This document shows, piece by piece, positions 1 through 9,155 of a DNA stretch of 51,491 nucleotides. Source of the DNA: Spirochaetaceae bacterium. Lineage in GTDB: Bacteria; Spirochaetota; Spirochaetia; DSM-27196; SLAA01. The stretch is from contig REEM01000038.1 of NCBI GenBank assembly GCA_007695055.1, positions 1 to 51,491 on the forward strand. The letters are read 5' to 3'. The stretch's first letter is position 1; each line of letters opens with the position of its first letter. The notes below the pieces were generated by a model, which ran no database searches, was not told the origin of the DNA, and saw only the letters and a list, made by a program, of their open reading frames with translations. The translations under genes and the position numbers were made by a program.

Positions 1-144
1 GAGGAGTACACCGGCCTCTCAACGCACGACTCAACCCCGGCTGCCCCGGCTGCCCCGGCTACCCCGCCCGCGGCCCCGCCAGCTACCCCGCCCGCTGCCG
101 AGGGTCAGAGCAACGACGACCCCGTCACTGAAGAACCGTCCTAA
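1..144 (+). CDS. C-terminal end of an Ala/Pro-rich protein (partial)
   Basis: Frame 1 is open from the window edge to a TAA at 142-144 and gives 47 residues. The tail is low complexity: alternating Pro, Ala and Thr (PAAPAAPATPP-type units, about residues 13-33), then an acidic end (EGQSNDDPVTEEPS). Such tails are usual at the C-terminus of exported or surface proteins, but the domain giving its function lies outside the window. The stop falls inside the 3' end of the convergent AddA-like gene, a 20-bp tail-to-tail overlap. The frame is supported by the regular codon pattern of the repeats (CCG/GCC/GCT). Function unknown. Confidence 0.6.
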   Translation, partial: EEYTGLSTHDSTPAAPAAPATPPAAPPATPPAAEGQSNDDPVTEEPS

Positions 145-3100
145 GGGCCAGCTCCGGCAGCTCCGGTTGTGGCGCCACCAGTTGCTCACGTCCGGAACGG
201 AGGTAGTACAGAAACACCTCTGGTTCCTCGCCAAACAGCTCTGCCGCGGCTCGTCGGTACAACTCCAACTGCACTGTATAGTTCTCCGGTTTTTCCACAA
301 GGTCGGTCTTGTAGTCCACCACGACCCGCTTCCCGCGATACCGGAATGACAGGTCGATGCTTCCGCTCAGCACAATATGCTCGTAGGGGGCCTCGGCCCG
401 GTAAACAAACTCCAACTCGGTCTCGCGATTTGGGTCTGCAATGGCCTGCATGCCCAAAGGCGATCCCAGAAAGGACTCCACGGCAGTTGCCGCCTCGGTG
501 TGCAGCAGTGCGCGCTCTGGCTCACTCAGCCTGGAAAAAAGCTGCCTGCTCAGGCGTTCATCCTGCTCTACCGGCCCACCGGGAGAAGGCTCTGTTTCGG
601 GGGCGGAACCTGTCGAGGGGCCTGGTTCCAAGACCCGCTCAAGCAAGGCATGCACATAGGTGCCGAAAGCTGCCTCAAGACCGTGCTCATGAAGGAGAGC
701 CTCAAAAGGTCCGGGGACAACAGTGTCCAGCGAGTCAAACAAACCAGGATGCTCGGTGGTACGCTCGACGGCACCACGCGGGGCCGCAGCCCGCTCTCCG
801 GCACCACCCGACTCGGCACCGAGTCCGGCCGCTTCGCGATACATCGCATTCAGCTCACTGACCGCAAAGGCATAGCGCTCCGCAGGGCGACGCACAACCG
901 CCTCGGGTTCCGGCAAGTCCTCGACTGCGACCGTAAACCGCTTAGCTGCGGCGCGACTGAGTCCAGCCGTCCGCAGCTGTTTCTGCGTGACCGGCGCTAT
1001 GGGCTTGAGCGGCACCTGAGCGTGTTGGAGCATGAGTAGATGACAGTTGCTGGTGTTCGCGCCGTGCTTGTTGAGGACGCCAGTCACAATCAGGTGGTAC
1101 TGAGCCCGCGTCAGCGCCACATACAAGAGCCTCTTGAGCTCGGCCGTATCCTTGGCCGACTCTTCATCCTTGGCGCGCCGGTAGAAATAGTTTGAGGCTC
1201 CCTGGTCCTGCAAGCGCGCACCGGACCTGAGGCGCAAGCACGGTCCAAACTGGTCGGAAATGTAGCATGGCGCCCCACCGTCCGAGTTCCGGCCTTTGTT
1301 CCCGGTATTGGCCAGGAAAACAATGGGGAACTGAAGTCCTTTGGATCGATGTATTGTCAGCAGCTGAACTCCCGTCTCCTCTTCGCGCAAAATGGAGGCA
1401 TCTTCAAACTTTTTGTAGTCGCCCAGGTTCTCACGCAGCACGGCCAGGAACTCCCACACGGTTTGCGTCGGATCCCCGGCAGCTAGCGCAAAGAGGTAGT
1501 CGTAGTACTCCAGATAGGGGTGAAAGTCCGAGTCAGCAACCAAGTAGTAGCGGTAGCCATAGAGGTACCAAATGTCCTCCAACAGCTCGGTAACCGGAAC
1601 TCGCCCCGCCTTGTCCCGCAGCGCCGAGTACATCTCAACCCCACGTGCAAAACGCTGGCCGTCCTCACCCTCATGAGTGTTAGCACCAAAGGGCAGCCCC
1701 CTAAACTCCAGCAACTCTCTCACCATGCCTTCATCCGAGAGCGCAACCAATGGCCCGCGCAAAACGGCTGCGTATGACAGAGATTCCTCCGGGTACAGAG
1801 CAAGTCTCAGAAGATGGTAGATGTCGTAACTCGGCGCCTCCAGGAACAGGCTGCGGACGTCTCCTGAGTTGTACGGCACCCCAAAGCGCCGTAAGAGGCG
1901 TTCATAGCGAATTTGGTTTGAGCCAGACCGCATGAGTATTGCAATATCCCGGTACTCGGCCGGGCGCACGGTACCGTCTTCCTCCGCAACGCTCCATCGG
2001 CCAGAGCGAATACCCTCACTAATGGTAGCGGCTACGAAATACGCCTCGGTGTCGTCGGTGGCGGCCAGCTGCTCGTCCTCGCCTCCGGTTTCCGTTCCCC
2101 CTTCTTCAGCTGTGTCTTGCGAGGGATCGTAGGCATACACAGATATCTCCGGCTCAATTCCCGGAGTGGCCTCACGTGACTCAAGCGGACGAAACTCTGC
2201 CTCCCATGGTTGGCGCTGCTCACTGGCCGCCTCCATAACAGCAGGAAACACCTGGTTGCAGAACTCCACCAGCGCAGGCTCGCTGCGATAGTTGGCCGCA
2301 AGTTCCAGGATAACCCCACCCACCGCCCTCAGCTCCTCTGCAAGCGTGCGAAACACCGCGACATCGGCTCCGCGAAAGCGATAAATGGACTGCTTGTCGT
2401 CCCCCACAAAGAATAACTTGCTCGACTCCAGTTCGCCTGCACTCGGAACTGCATCACTGCAGAGATCGTTACGCTCAGAGAGAAGATACAGCAGCTCCTT
2501 CTGCAGCGGATCATTGTCCTGAAACTCATCAATCAGCAGTGCGCGGAATCGCTTCTTGTAGTAGCTCCGCAGCTCAGATGAACGCCTGAGCGCTTCAACC
2601 GCAAGAAGCACAACATCGCGATATGACAACACTGCTTGAGAACGTTTGCGCTCAAGAATGCGGGTCTGAAGCTCGCCAAAGAGGCTAAATAGCTCGGCAA
2701 GCCGGGGCCTTAACTCCAAGGTTGCGAGCGCCTCGGCCAGATCTTCCCGCTCCTGTTTGAGAACCGGTTGCAACTCCTTGTATGACTCAGCCGCGCTGCT
2801 TGTCTGGCGGCCTCGCAGGCCGCTGAACTTCTCAAGCTCCGATGTAGCTCGCGCCAGTTCTTCTGGACTACAGTCACCCTCACCCCACGCCGGATCACTC
2901 CGCAGTCTGTCAGCGCTTTCAATAAGGCCGCTCAAGCTTGGCGGTGCCGGGCCGTCAATGTGTGAGATGGTATACAACAGTTCAGCAATGGTGCCTCGCG
3001 CGCGGGCTATGTCCCTTTCCAGGGTCTTCATCTGGAGGGAGAGCAGTGCCGCGAAGTCGGTGGGACGAGCGGGCGACATCAACTGTGTAGCAAGCGGCAC

Positions 3101-3580
3101 GAAGCATCCACGCAATGCAGCGTCCACTCCTTGCTCGGCTATCAACCGTTTCAGCGCCGGATGCTCGGACTTCTCCCTAAGAAACGCGAGGCTGCTTTCC
3201 TCGGCAAGCTGAGATACTGCCGCGGGGTCAACGGTGAAGGAGGGAGGCAGGCCAAACTCAGGTGCTGCGCTCGCGGCTACCTCGGAACAGAAACTGTCCA
3301 AGGTTGCAATGGTCGCTTCATCAAAACGCTCAAGCTCACGCCGAACAAACTCGTCCTCGGAGTGAGTGGCGAGACCAGCGTAAATGCGCTCGTACATCTC
3401 CATGGCAGCCTTGCGGGTGAAGGTAAGCGTAAGAATGCTTCGCACTGGTATGCGGTCCTGCAGGACGAGCCGTAGGTATCGCTCAGCCAGGACACGAGTC
3501 TTTCCCGACCCTGCCCCAGCAAGAACTACGGTGTTGCGCTGTTCATTGACAGCGGTTTGTTGTGCCGCACTCATCTGCAT
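125..3580 (-). CDS. AddA/RecB-like UvrD-family helicase-nuclease subunit
   Basis: This is a 1151-residue superfamily 1A helicase with a C-terminal PD-(D/E)XK nuclease, the architecture of AddA. Walker A is AGAGSGKT (21-28), followed by the UvrD motif TLTFTRKAA, a DEFQDND Walker B region and the VGDDKQSIYRFRGA motif. Late in the protein QLLTIHRSKGLQFP and YVALTRA are typical motif V/VI elements. The nuclease core is VVVDYKTD with Asp1089 and Lys1091. Together with the AddB-like gene upstream it should process double-strand DNA ends for RecA-dependent repair. The start at 3580 has AAGGAG eight bases upstream. The gap to the addB-like stop is 29 bp, so the two are almost certainly co-transcribed. 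Family assignment is firm; AddAB rather than another RecB-like complex is inferred from the pairing. Confidence 0.9.
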   Translation of the reverse strand: MQMSAAQQTAVNEQRNTVVLAGAGSGKTRVLAERYLRLVLQDRIPVRSILTLTFTRKAAMEMYERIYAGLATHSEDEFVRRELERFDEATIATLDSFCSEVAASAAPEFGLPPSFTVDPAAVSQLAEESSLAFLREKSEHPALKRLIAEQGVDAALRGCFVPLATQLMSPARPTDFAALLSLQMKTLERDIARARGTIAELLYTISHIDGPAPPSLSGLIESADRLRSDPAWGEGDCSPEELARATSELEKFSGLRGRQTSSAAESYKELQPVLKQEREDLAEALATLELRPRLAELFSLFGELQTRILERKRSQAVLSYRDVVLLAVEALRRSSELRSYYKKRFRALLIDEFQDNDPLQKELLYLLSERNDLCSDAVPSAGELESSKLFFVGDDKQSIYRFRGADVAVFRTLAEELRAVGGVILELAANYRSEPALVEFCNQVFPAVMEAASEQRQPWEAEFRPLESREATPGIEPEISVYAYDPSQDTAEEGGTETGGEDEQLAATDDTEAYFVAATISEGIRSGRWSVAEEDGTVRPAEYRDIAILMRSGSNQIRYERLLRRFGVPYNSGDVRSLFLEAPSYDIYHLLRLALYPEESLSYAAVLRGPLVALSDEGMVRELLEFRGLPFGANTHEGEDGQRFARGVEMYSALRDKAGRVPVTELLEDIWYLYGYRYYLVADSDFHPYLEYYDYLFALAAGDPTQTVWEFLAVLRENLGDYKKFEDASILREEETGVQLLTIHRSKGLQFPIVFLANTGNKGRNSDGGAPCYISDQFGPCLRLRSGARLQDQGASNYFYRRAKDEESAKDTAELKRLLYVALTRAQYHLIVTGVLNKHGANTSNCHLLMLQHAQVPLKPIAPVTQKQLRTAGLSRAAAKRFTVAVEDLPEPEAVVRRPAERYAFAVSELNAMYREAAGLGAESGGAGERAAAPRGAVERTTEHPGLFDSLDTVVPGPFEALLHEHGLEAAFGTYVHALLERVLEPGPSTGSAPETEPSPGGPVEQDERLSRQLFSRLSEPERALLHTEAATAVESFLGSPLGMQAIADPNRETELEFVYRAEAPYEHIVLSGSIDLSFRYRGKRVVVDYKTDLVEKPENYTVQLELYRRAAAELFGEEPEVFLYYLRSGREQLVAPQPELPELALRTVLQ

Positions 3581-3609
3581 TGTGTTGTCTCCTTGCTAGT
3601 GACGGAGCT

Positions 3610-6396
3610 TTAGGCGAATTGAAGATGAAACTTTGCCCGACATATCCCGGGGAAGTCACAGTTCTCACATCCGGCGGCGTCAGGCAGTTGATACTCGCCC
3701 GCCTGTATTCCGGCGACACAGCTTTGTATGAGAGCCCTTACAGACTCTACCGCCGCTTCTCTATGCTCCGCGTCCAAATAGCTCTTGCGCTCGGCTGGCC
3801 CAAATACCGCTTCATACTTGGTGGACTCAATCCCAACATAGTATGCAGCCTGGGCTGGCCGACCATACTCCTCTCGCAGCATGAGATCGTAGAGTGGCAG
3901 CTGAAGACTCTCAGGCCCGTGCTCGCCTGGGGTCAGCTGCTTGGACTTAGGAATGTTCTTGCGCTTGTAGTCCAGAAAGACGTACTCACCGTCGGGCAAG
4001 GCCGCTATCCGGTCTATTCGCCCGCTAAGCAGCACCGGAAGCTCGGCGAGCGCAATATGCAGGCTTTTCTCAAGCTCCATGACCGAGGCGCCCTCAAGGA
4101 GCTCGACCTCCTGTTCAAGGAGTGCACCAAGATAGTCGCCAGCTCTGAGGGCGACTGCAGGATAGGCGGCCGAATCTAACGCCAGCTGTGCGGGAGCCCA
4201 GGACTCCAAGCTCTCTCGAACTGCGTCCTCGAGATAGGTCCTGTACACAGGGAGTCGGGAGCTGCGAAATGCGCCATCCGAGCTAGCTTCCGCAGCAATA
4301 CGCCGAAAGAGCACCTCAAGAATTCGGTGGTAGAGCGTTCCGGTATCAAGGGCAGACTCGTACTCCCGCTCGGAGCTCACTTCACGCAGTTTCAGTCCAT
4401 GCTGCAAAAGATACCCAAAGGGGCAGTTGCGATATGCCTCAATGGGGCCGGAGGACAGCGCAATGCGCGCCGCTTCCGGCTCGGTGGCGGCCAGGCCTCC
4501 GGTGCTATTCGGGGCGGTGCTATTCGGGGCGGTGCTATCCGGGGCGACGCGGGACTGGGAGCTCGGGCGCGGGCGCGGCGTCACGGCCTCGCGCAAGGCC
4601 GCAGAAAGCGGTGTAAGGTTCAGCCCCGGCGGGCGGGAGTTCGGTTGTAAATCCCGGAGTCTGCTCCGAGACAACTGCTGTACCGGATACCGAGCCTGCT
4701 TCGAGAGCGGATCGGACAGCTCGTCAATATATCGATCCTTACTACGGTCACGGTGAAATGCATGAGCAGCATTCGCAAGTGAGAAGGCGGGCTCTGGCAA
4801 CTCGGCTCCGTGGAAGCCATCTCTTGAGGCGCTAAACACCACCCGCTCGCCCGACGCAGCATACAGGCGGAGCACCGCCTCGCTTTGATCTGTGGTGGAC
4901 AGTCCCAACGCGGCTTTGTGATCCTCACGCACAAAGGAAAAGGGGTCGCTCTTGAGGCGGCAGTTGCGCTGAGTTGTTCCCATGACAAAGTGGAGCCGCG
5001 GGGCGCTCCCGGCAGCCACCCTATAGGAATACACCGGAATACCGGAGGCAGGGCGGCGTGGAACATAGGACTCCTTGCGCAGTAAGGACACCCAGATGCG
5101 GGCGGCATGCAGCTTGTGCTCGCCTATATACTCGGCCGCGCCAACAAGCTCTTGCAGCAGAACCAAGGCGCGCTCATAGACACGCTCACTCTCGGTGTCC
5201 CATGCGCCCGAATCCAACAGCTCTCGGCCAAACTCCATGACCGCGGTTTGTAGCGTCCGGAAACTACCAGCCCTGCCCATGGCTTCAAGAGGGCGAGAGA
5301 AACGCTCAAAGGCCCCCAGTAGGGCGGCGCCGTTGCGAGGGTTGTGCTTGGCAACAGTCTTCAGTCGAGTGCGAACCTCGGTCGCGCGTCCTTCGGCGCC
5401 GTGTTCTACCATCCCGTCGAGCATGCTGTACATTTCCTGAGGGTTGCGCCACGGCACAGCCGGATTGCGAATGAGTGCGGCAAGTGCAGCAACGGTGTAT
5501 CCACCTTCTGCGGCCTCGAGCAGACGTGGAAAGATACCGGCTCCAATGGAGTCAGTGAGCGGGGCCCCACCTCGGAACTGCAGCGGTATCTCACGCAGGC
5601 GCGCCTCCGACTCCAGGAAGGGGCGGATTGAGTCAGGATTGCCTATGGTCAGCATGATCTCGTGTTGTGCTACACCGCTATCAAGCGCCTGTTCAATCTC
5701 ATCTAGCACCGCCCGAATCTCTTCAATTGCCGTGCCGTACACTCTCAGCTCAGGCAAGGGCACATGGGCAGTCGGTACCACACGAATATCTTTGCAGTCG
5801 GCGACAATCGAGCTAAACATGCTGAAGTCGTCTATGGTGTCGGAAAAGAAAATGTAGGTGTGTCGCGCCGGTGATAGCCGTTCCGGCCGGAGTGATGCGG
5901 GTTCAAAAAGTCCATGTCGATCCAGGAACTCCTGATACTCAGCAGACAGCCGTCGATAGTCCTCAAATAAGGCGGTCCCAAGAATGGGTGTGTCGGCCTC
6001 CTGTGTCTCGTCCAACAGAGCAGCAAGCGAGGGGAGGATCAAAGAGATGTACTCCGCAAAGGCTCCCGAATTGGCGGCAAAGCTCCGTGGGACAAGTGCC
6101 TCAAGAAAAGGCTCGTCAAGATTCTGTATGGTAAGCAGCTCGGCAAAGAGCCGACGAATGAGGGAGTTTACGGGACGGCGTTCAGATCGGAGGAAGAACG
6201 CAGACTCCTTAAAGCTGTCCCAGGACAGGAACCGGTCCGCCCGAACCGCCCGCGCGCTGCTTGGAGTGCCAGCCGAGGATGGAGAAGCAGCAGCGTTCCT
6301 CCTATCACGAGCAACGGTCTCGGAAGGAAACACAAAATTGCAACCCTGCCCTGCTTCAGCAATGAGTTTTGCCACGGCATCTTGATACTCGCCCAT
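3610..6396 (-). CDS. AddB-like PD-(D/E)XK nuclease with Fe-S cluster cysteines
   Basis: This 928-residue partner of the AddA-like gene has a C-terminal PD-(D/E)XK nuclease domain: the core is VFLDYKRKN (Asp809, Lys811). One Cys comes before the domain (Cys658 in YRNCPFGY) and a CX2CX5C group ends it (Cys910, 913, 919). That is the arrangement known to hold a 4Fe-4S cluster in AddB-type nucleases. The helicase-like first two thirds show no Walker A P-loop, so this subunit probably does not hydrolyse ATP. An ATG at 6483 is possible, but the one at 6396 has GGAGGG a few bases upstream and gives the conserved opening, so I use it. A low-complexity stretch with repeated SxAPNST units lies just before the nuclease domain. 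Confidence 0.85.
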   Translation of the reverse strand: MGEYQDAVAKLIAEAGQGCNFVFPSETVARDRRNAAASPSSAGTPSSARAVRADRFLSWDSFKESAFFLRSERRPVNSLIRRLFAELLTIQNLDEPFLEALVPRSFAANSGAFAEYISLILPSLAALLDETQEADTPILGTALFEDYRRLSAEYQEFLDRHGLFEPASLRPERLSPARHTYIFFSDTIDDFSMFSSIVADCKDIRVVPTAHVPLPELRVYGTAIEEIRAVLDEIEQALDSGVAQHEIMLTIGNPDSIRPFLESEARLREIPLQFRGGAPLTDSIGAGIFPRLLEAAEGGYTVAALAALIRNPAVPWRNPQEMYSMLDGMVEHGAEGRATEVRTRLKTVAKHNPRNGAALLGAFERFSRPLEAMGRAGSFRTLQTAVMEFGRELLDSGAWDTESERVYERALVLLQELVGAAEYIGEHKLHAARIWVSLLRKESYVPRRPASGIPVYSYRVAAGSAPRLHFVMGTTQRNCRLKSDPFSFVREDHKAALGLSTTDQSEAVLRLYAASGERVVFSASRDGFHGAELPEPAFSLANAAHAFHRDRSKDRYIDELSDPLSKQARYPVQQLSRSRLRDLQPNSRPPGLNLTPLSAALREAVTPRPRPSSQSRVAPDSTAPNSTAPNSTGGLAATEPEAARIALSSGPIEAYRNCPFGYLLQHGLKLREVSSEREYESALDTGTLYHRILEVLFRRIAAEASSDGAFRSSRLPVYRTYLEDAVRESLESWAPAQLALDSAAYPAVALRAGDYLGALLEQEVELLEGASVMELEKSLHIALAELPVLLSGRIDRIAALPDGEYVFLDYKRKNIPKSKQLTPGEHGPESLQLPLYDLMLREEYGRPAQAAYYVGIESTKYEAVFGPAERKSYLDAEHREAAVESVRALIQSCVAGIQAGEYQLPDAAGCENCDFPGICRAKFHLQFA

Positions 6397-6416
6397 ATAT
6401 CCCTCCCTCTTAAACG

Positions 6417-6444
6417 TAAACGATCGTAGCAACTGCGCCGATAA
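6417..6444 (+). promoter_or_regulatory. Sigma-28 (FliA)-like promoter for the 76-aa gene
   Basis: TAAA at 6417-6420, a 16-bp spacer, then GCCGATAA at 6437-6444. The -10 element matches the flagellar sigma-28 consensus at all eight positions. The spacer from TAAA is one base longer than the usual 15. It lies in the short divergent gap between the AddB-like gene and the 76-aa gene, about 24 bp before the latter's ATG, leaving room for its ribosome binding site. Confidence 0.55.
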
Positions 6445-6467
6445 TAAGAAAGGGAGGAACACAAAGG

Positions 6468-6698
6468 ATGACAGATTCAACACATGGAGCTCGGTACAAA
6501 GTTAAGGGGATCGACGGTGTAGAGACCTACATTCGCGTGCTTGCCGACCATGGTGACGGGTTCGACATTCTCATCACCAGTATCAGCAATGGCCGGATTA
6601 AGGAGTCAAGCGAGTTCATTGCTCGCGAGCTCCTGGAAGCCTGTCTCCGCACGGGATATATCTGCCCCGCACCCGCAGAGAAGGTAGCTATAGCTTAA
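6468..6698 (+). CDS. Small hypothetical protein, possibly in the flagellar/motility regulon
   Basis: The product is 76 residues with no signal peptide or membrane segment: a beta-rich first half (YKVKGIDGVETYIRV) and an amphipathic helical second half (SSEFIARELLEACLRTGYI). I do not recognise the family. GGGAGG followed by AAAGG precedes the ATG, so translation is well supported despite the small size. The gene stands alone between the divergent nuclease operon and the TPR-lipoprotein operon, which has its own promoter. A sigma-28-like promoter lies immediately upstream, suggesting co-regulation with late flagellar or chemotaxis genes. That role is inference from the promoter only. Confidence 0.7.
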   Translation: MTDSTHGARYKVKGIDGVETYIRVLADHGDGFDILITSISNGRIKESSEFIARELLEACLRTGYICPAPAEKVAIA

Positions 6699-6758
6699 CA
6701 CTATCGGCGGGAGTAGGAGGAGCCTTTTCCCGTCGCAAAATTACCTTGGTCTACACCC

Positions 6759-6787
6759 TTGTCTTAAAGAAAAAGCATAGTTATCAT
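6759..6787 (+). promoter_or_regulatory. Sigma-70 promoter giving a predicted leaderless mRNA
   Basis: TTGTCT (6759-6764), 17-bp spacer, TATCAT (6782-6787). The start codon of the TPR lipoprotein follows after 8 nt, where transcription would be expected to begin. No purine-rich ribosome binding site precedes the ATG. Confidence 0.55.
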
Positions 6788-6795
6788 GGGCCGGT

Positions 6796-8187
6796 ATGAT
6801 TCAATTACGAAGCACTGCCGCGCTGATAGTAGTGACGGCGCTTTTTTTTGGTTGCCGAACGGCTCCGGAGCCAATCCCGGAAGCACCTCCAACAGAACCC
6901 GAGATCGAACTTGAACTCGATGCCTACCAAAGCATTAGTTTGTTCGTTGCAGCCGGAGACCCTGAAGAAGCAATCCGGGCCTACCAGGAAGCCCGCCTCG
7001 ACGACCCTGACCAACCGGATACCATTGTACTCCTCGCAGGACTGTTCCTCTCCGCTGGAGAGTTGAGTGAAGCAGCGCGTAATCTTGAACTGGCCTTGAG
7101 TCGTGATCCGGACAACGTAGACGGTTTATTTCTCAGCGCCTTGCTTGAGGGCTATCGTGGAGACAAAAAAGAACAGGAACAACGCCTGCGACGGGTACTG
7201 GAGCTCGTGCCGGGCGACGCACGAGCCCATGCGGCACTTGGCGAACTGCTTCTGGAACAACGCCGCTACCGTGAAGCAAGAACCGAGTTTGAAGCTGTCC
7301 TTGAAGGCGCCCCAGACGACTTTGTATCCCTCATAGGCCTTGGGAATGTTCACATGCGGACTTCCCGCCATGAAGAAGCGGAGAAGGTGTTAAGCCGCGC
7401 GATTGAGGTCGAACCGGATTTTTCCTTTGCGTACCTTGACCGCAGTCGCAGTCGGATGTTGCAGCAGAATCTCCATGGAGCCGAGGCAGATCTAGACACG
7501 GCCATTGAACTGGAGCCCGACTTCGTCTGGAACTATCTCGACCGAGGCCGCGTTCGTCTGCAAAGAAACAACCTTGAAGGCGCCCGCGCCGACTTCACTC
7601 GTGTTATTGAGCAAGACCCAGGCATTTTCCTGGCATATGCCTACCGCGCCCGCGCTGCGGATGGACTGGGCATGCGAGCCGAAGCCATTGCAGATTACGA
7701 GCGGGCACTTGAAATCCGTCCCGACTACCACACTGCCTATACCCCGCTTGGCACGCTGTACTACGAGACCGAGCAGTGGAGCAAAGCCTTTGAAATGTAC
7801 CAAAAAGCGGCGGAGCAGGACCAAAGCAATGAGAGCCTGCCGCTGCTTGCTGCCCTTTCGCTCAAGCGTGCGGGTGAGCAACGGCGCGCTGCAGACTACC
7901 TTGGACGCGCAACTCAGCACATACGCCGAGACGGGCCCTTCCACCAAATGGTTAGATACTATATGAACCCCACCTCGGATACATTAATATTTCGTACGGT
8001 TGACCGCGAACAGGACCGAGTTACAAAAGCCCGGCTTCAGTTCTTTCTGGCCTCGCAGTATCGAATACAGGAACGACACAACTCCGCCAACGCAGTCATG
8101 CGGCTGGCAGAGGAAAACGGCATCCCGGGTCTCATTGAGACGCGCCTTGCCAAACACGACCTCGATGCATATCGAGACAAGAGGTGA
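6796..8187 (+). CDS. TPR-repeat lipoprotein
   Basis: This 463-residue protein has a hydrophobic leader ending LFFGC at about residue 20. That is an acceptable lipobox under the relaxed spirochaetal rules, followed by a Pro/Glu-rich tether. The rest is about ten tetratricopeptide repeats with the usual spacing of Gly/Ala, Tyr and Pro (ALGELLLEQRRYREA, AYLDRSRSRMLQQN, AYYRARAADGLG-type units). It is expected to be lipid-anchored and exported, acting as a scaffold for protein-protein contacts; partners cannot be read from the sequence. The ATG has no ribosome binding site but a 17-bp-spaced promoter 8 nt upstream. The stop overlaps a possible GTG of the DHH gene, so the three plus-strand genes to 10361 form an operon. 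Confidence 0.85.
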   Translation: MIQLRSTAALIVVTALFFGCRTAPEPIPEAPPTEPEIELELDAYQSISLFVAAGDPEEAIRAYQEARLDDPDQPDTIVLLAGLFLSAGELSEAARNLELALSRDPDNVDGLFLSALLEGYRGDKKEQEQRLRRVLELVPGDARAHAALGELLLEQRRYREARTEFEAVLEGAPDDFVSLIGLGNVHMRTSRHEEAEKVLSRAIEVEPDFSFAYLDRSRSRMLQQNLHGAEADLDTAIELEPDFVWNYLDRGRVRLQRNNLEGARADFTRVIEQDPGIFLAYAYRARAADGLGMRAEAIADYERALEIRPDYHTAYTPLGTLYYETEQWSKAFEMYQKAAEQDQSNESLPLLAALSLKRAGEQRRAADYLGRATQHIRRDGPFHQMVRYYMNPTSDTLIFRTVDREQDRVTKARLQFFLASQYRIQERHNSANAVMRLAEENGIPGLIETRLAKHDLDAYRDKR

Positions 8188-8192
8188 TCACC

Positions 8193-9149
8193 ATGCCCGG
8201 ACTGCCGGAGCTTATTTCGCACCTGGATACCAATCGTCATATTGTTATTCAGGCTCATGACTTTCCGGATCACGATGCGGTAGCGGCGGCCTTTGGTCTT
8301 GCGCGACTGCTGAGTCAGAAAGGACTCACCTCAACCCTCTGTTACGGCGGAGAGATTCAGAGCGACTCGTTGGTAGAAGCGGTGCGAGTTCTGGAAATTC
8401 CCATTGCTACCGCGGTGGGTCTTGAACTGGAAGACGACGCTCAGATCGTCATTGTGGACGGGTTTGTGGGGAACAAAAACATGTCCGGCATTCCCGGAGA
8501 GGTTGTCGGGGTAATTGACCACCACAGCCCACCGCGCCAACCCGACTGCAAGTTTTTTGATATACGCGAGAACTACGGTTCCTGTAGCACGATCATCTTT
8601 GATTACTACCGTGAGGCCGGGGCGGAGATGGATCCCTCGGTGGCGACCGCGCTGCTGATGGGTATCATGATGGATACCGCCTTTATGACCCGCGGTGTAT
8701 CGAAGTTGGATCTTGAGGCCTTCTCCACCCTCTTCTTTAAGGGAGATTGGGAAACAGGTAGCCGACTCCTCAAGAACTCTCTCTCGTTGAGGGACCTGGG
8801 CGTTTTTCGTGAGGCCATAAACAGCTGCATAGTGGCTGAAGGGTTCTGTTTTGTACCCATTCAGAAGGAGTGCAGTGCCGAGGTTATGGCCTTGGTTGCT
8901 GACTTCTTTCTTGGGCTCCGCGAAATTCATTTTGTAGTGGTTGTCGAACCCGACCGCGACGCCTACAGGCTCTCGGTTCGTAGCGAAGACCACCGCTATC
9001 CGAGTGACGTTGTAGTGCGCGAGGCCCTCAACGGCATAGGCTCCGGCGGCGGCCACATTCACATGGGTGGCGGTGCCATTCCCACAGATCTTTATCCCGG
9101 CGAGGAAGGCCTACGACGACGTTTCCTCAGCGCCCTTGGAATTGAGTAA
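8193..9149 (+). CDS. DHH-family phosphoesterase (NrnA/RecJ-like)
   Basis: A 318-residue DHH/DHHA1 protein. N-terminal metal motifs are DFPDHDAVAA (about 25-34) and the signature DHHSPP (about 110-115), preceded by IVIVDG. The C-terminal DHHA1 half ends in the nucleic-acid-binding glycine motif GSGGGHIHMGGG. Such stand-alone proteins degrade nano-RNA, pAp or cyclic dinucleotide products; which substrate applies here is not decidable from sequence. I use the ATG at 8193, which has GAGGTGAT five to six bases upstream, rather than the GTG at 8184 that overlaps the TPR stop. It is co-transcribed with the TPR lipoprotein and the TraB-family gene. Confidence 0.88.
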   Translation: MPGLPELISHLDTNRHIVIQAHDFPDHDAVAAAFGLARLLSQKGLTSTLCYGGEIQSDSLVEAVRVLEIPIATAVGLELEDDAQIVIVDGFVGNKNMSGIPGEVVGVIDHHSPPRQPDCKFFDIRENYGSCSTIIFDYYREAGAEMDPSVATALLMGIMMDTAFMTRGVSKLDLEAFSTLFFKGDWETGSRLLKNSLSLRDLGVFREAINSCIVAEGFCFVPIQKECSAEVMALVADFFLGLREIHFVVVVEPDRDAYRLSVRSEDHRYPSDVVVREALNGIGSGGGHIHMGGGAIPTDLYPGEEGLRRRFLSALGIE

Positions 9150-9155
9150 CACACC

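Noticed and set aside
1-144. Simple repeat array (CCGGCTGCCCCGGCT) as a separate repeat element
   Set aside because: It is explained by the Pro/Ala-rich coding frame and its codon use.
3562-4179. 205-codon plus-strand frame opposite the AddB-like gene
   Set aside because: It is the complement of a clear coding region with a strong family match; no start signal.
8331-9062. 243-codon minus-strand frame inside the DHH gene
   Set aside because: Shadow of the DHH coding sequence caused by codon bias; no motif.
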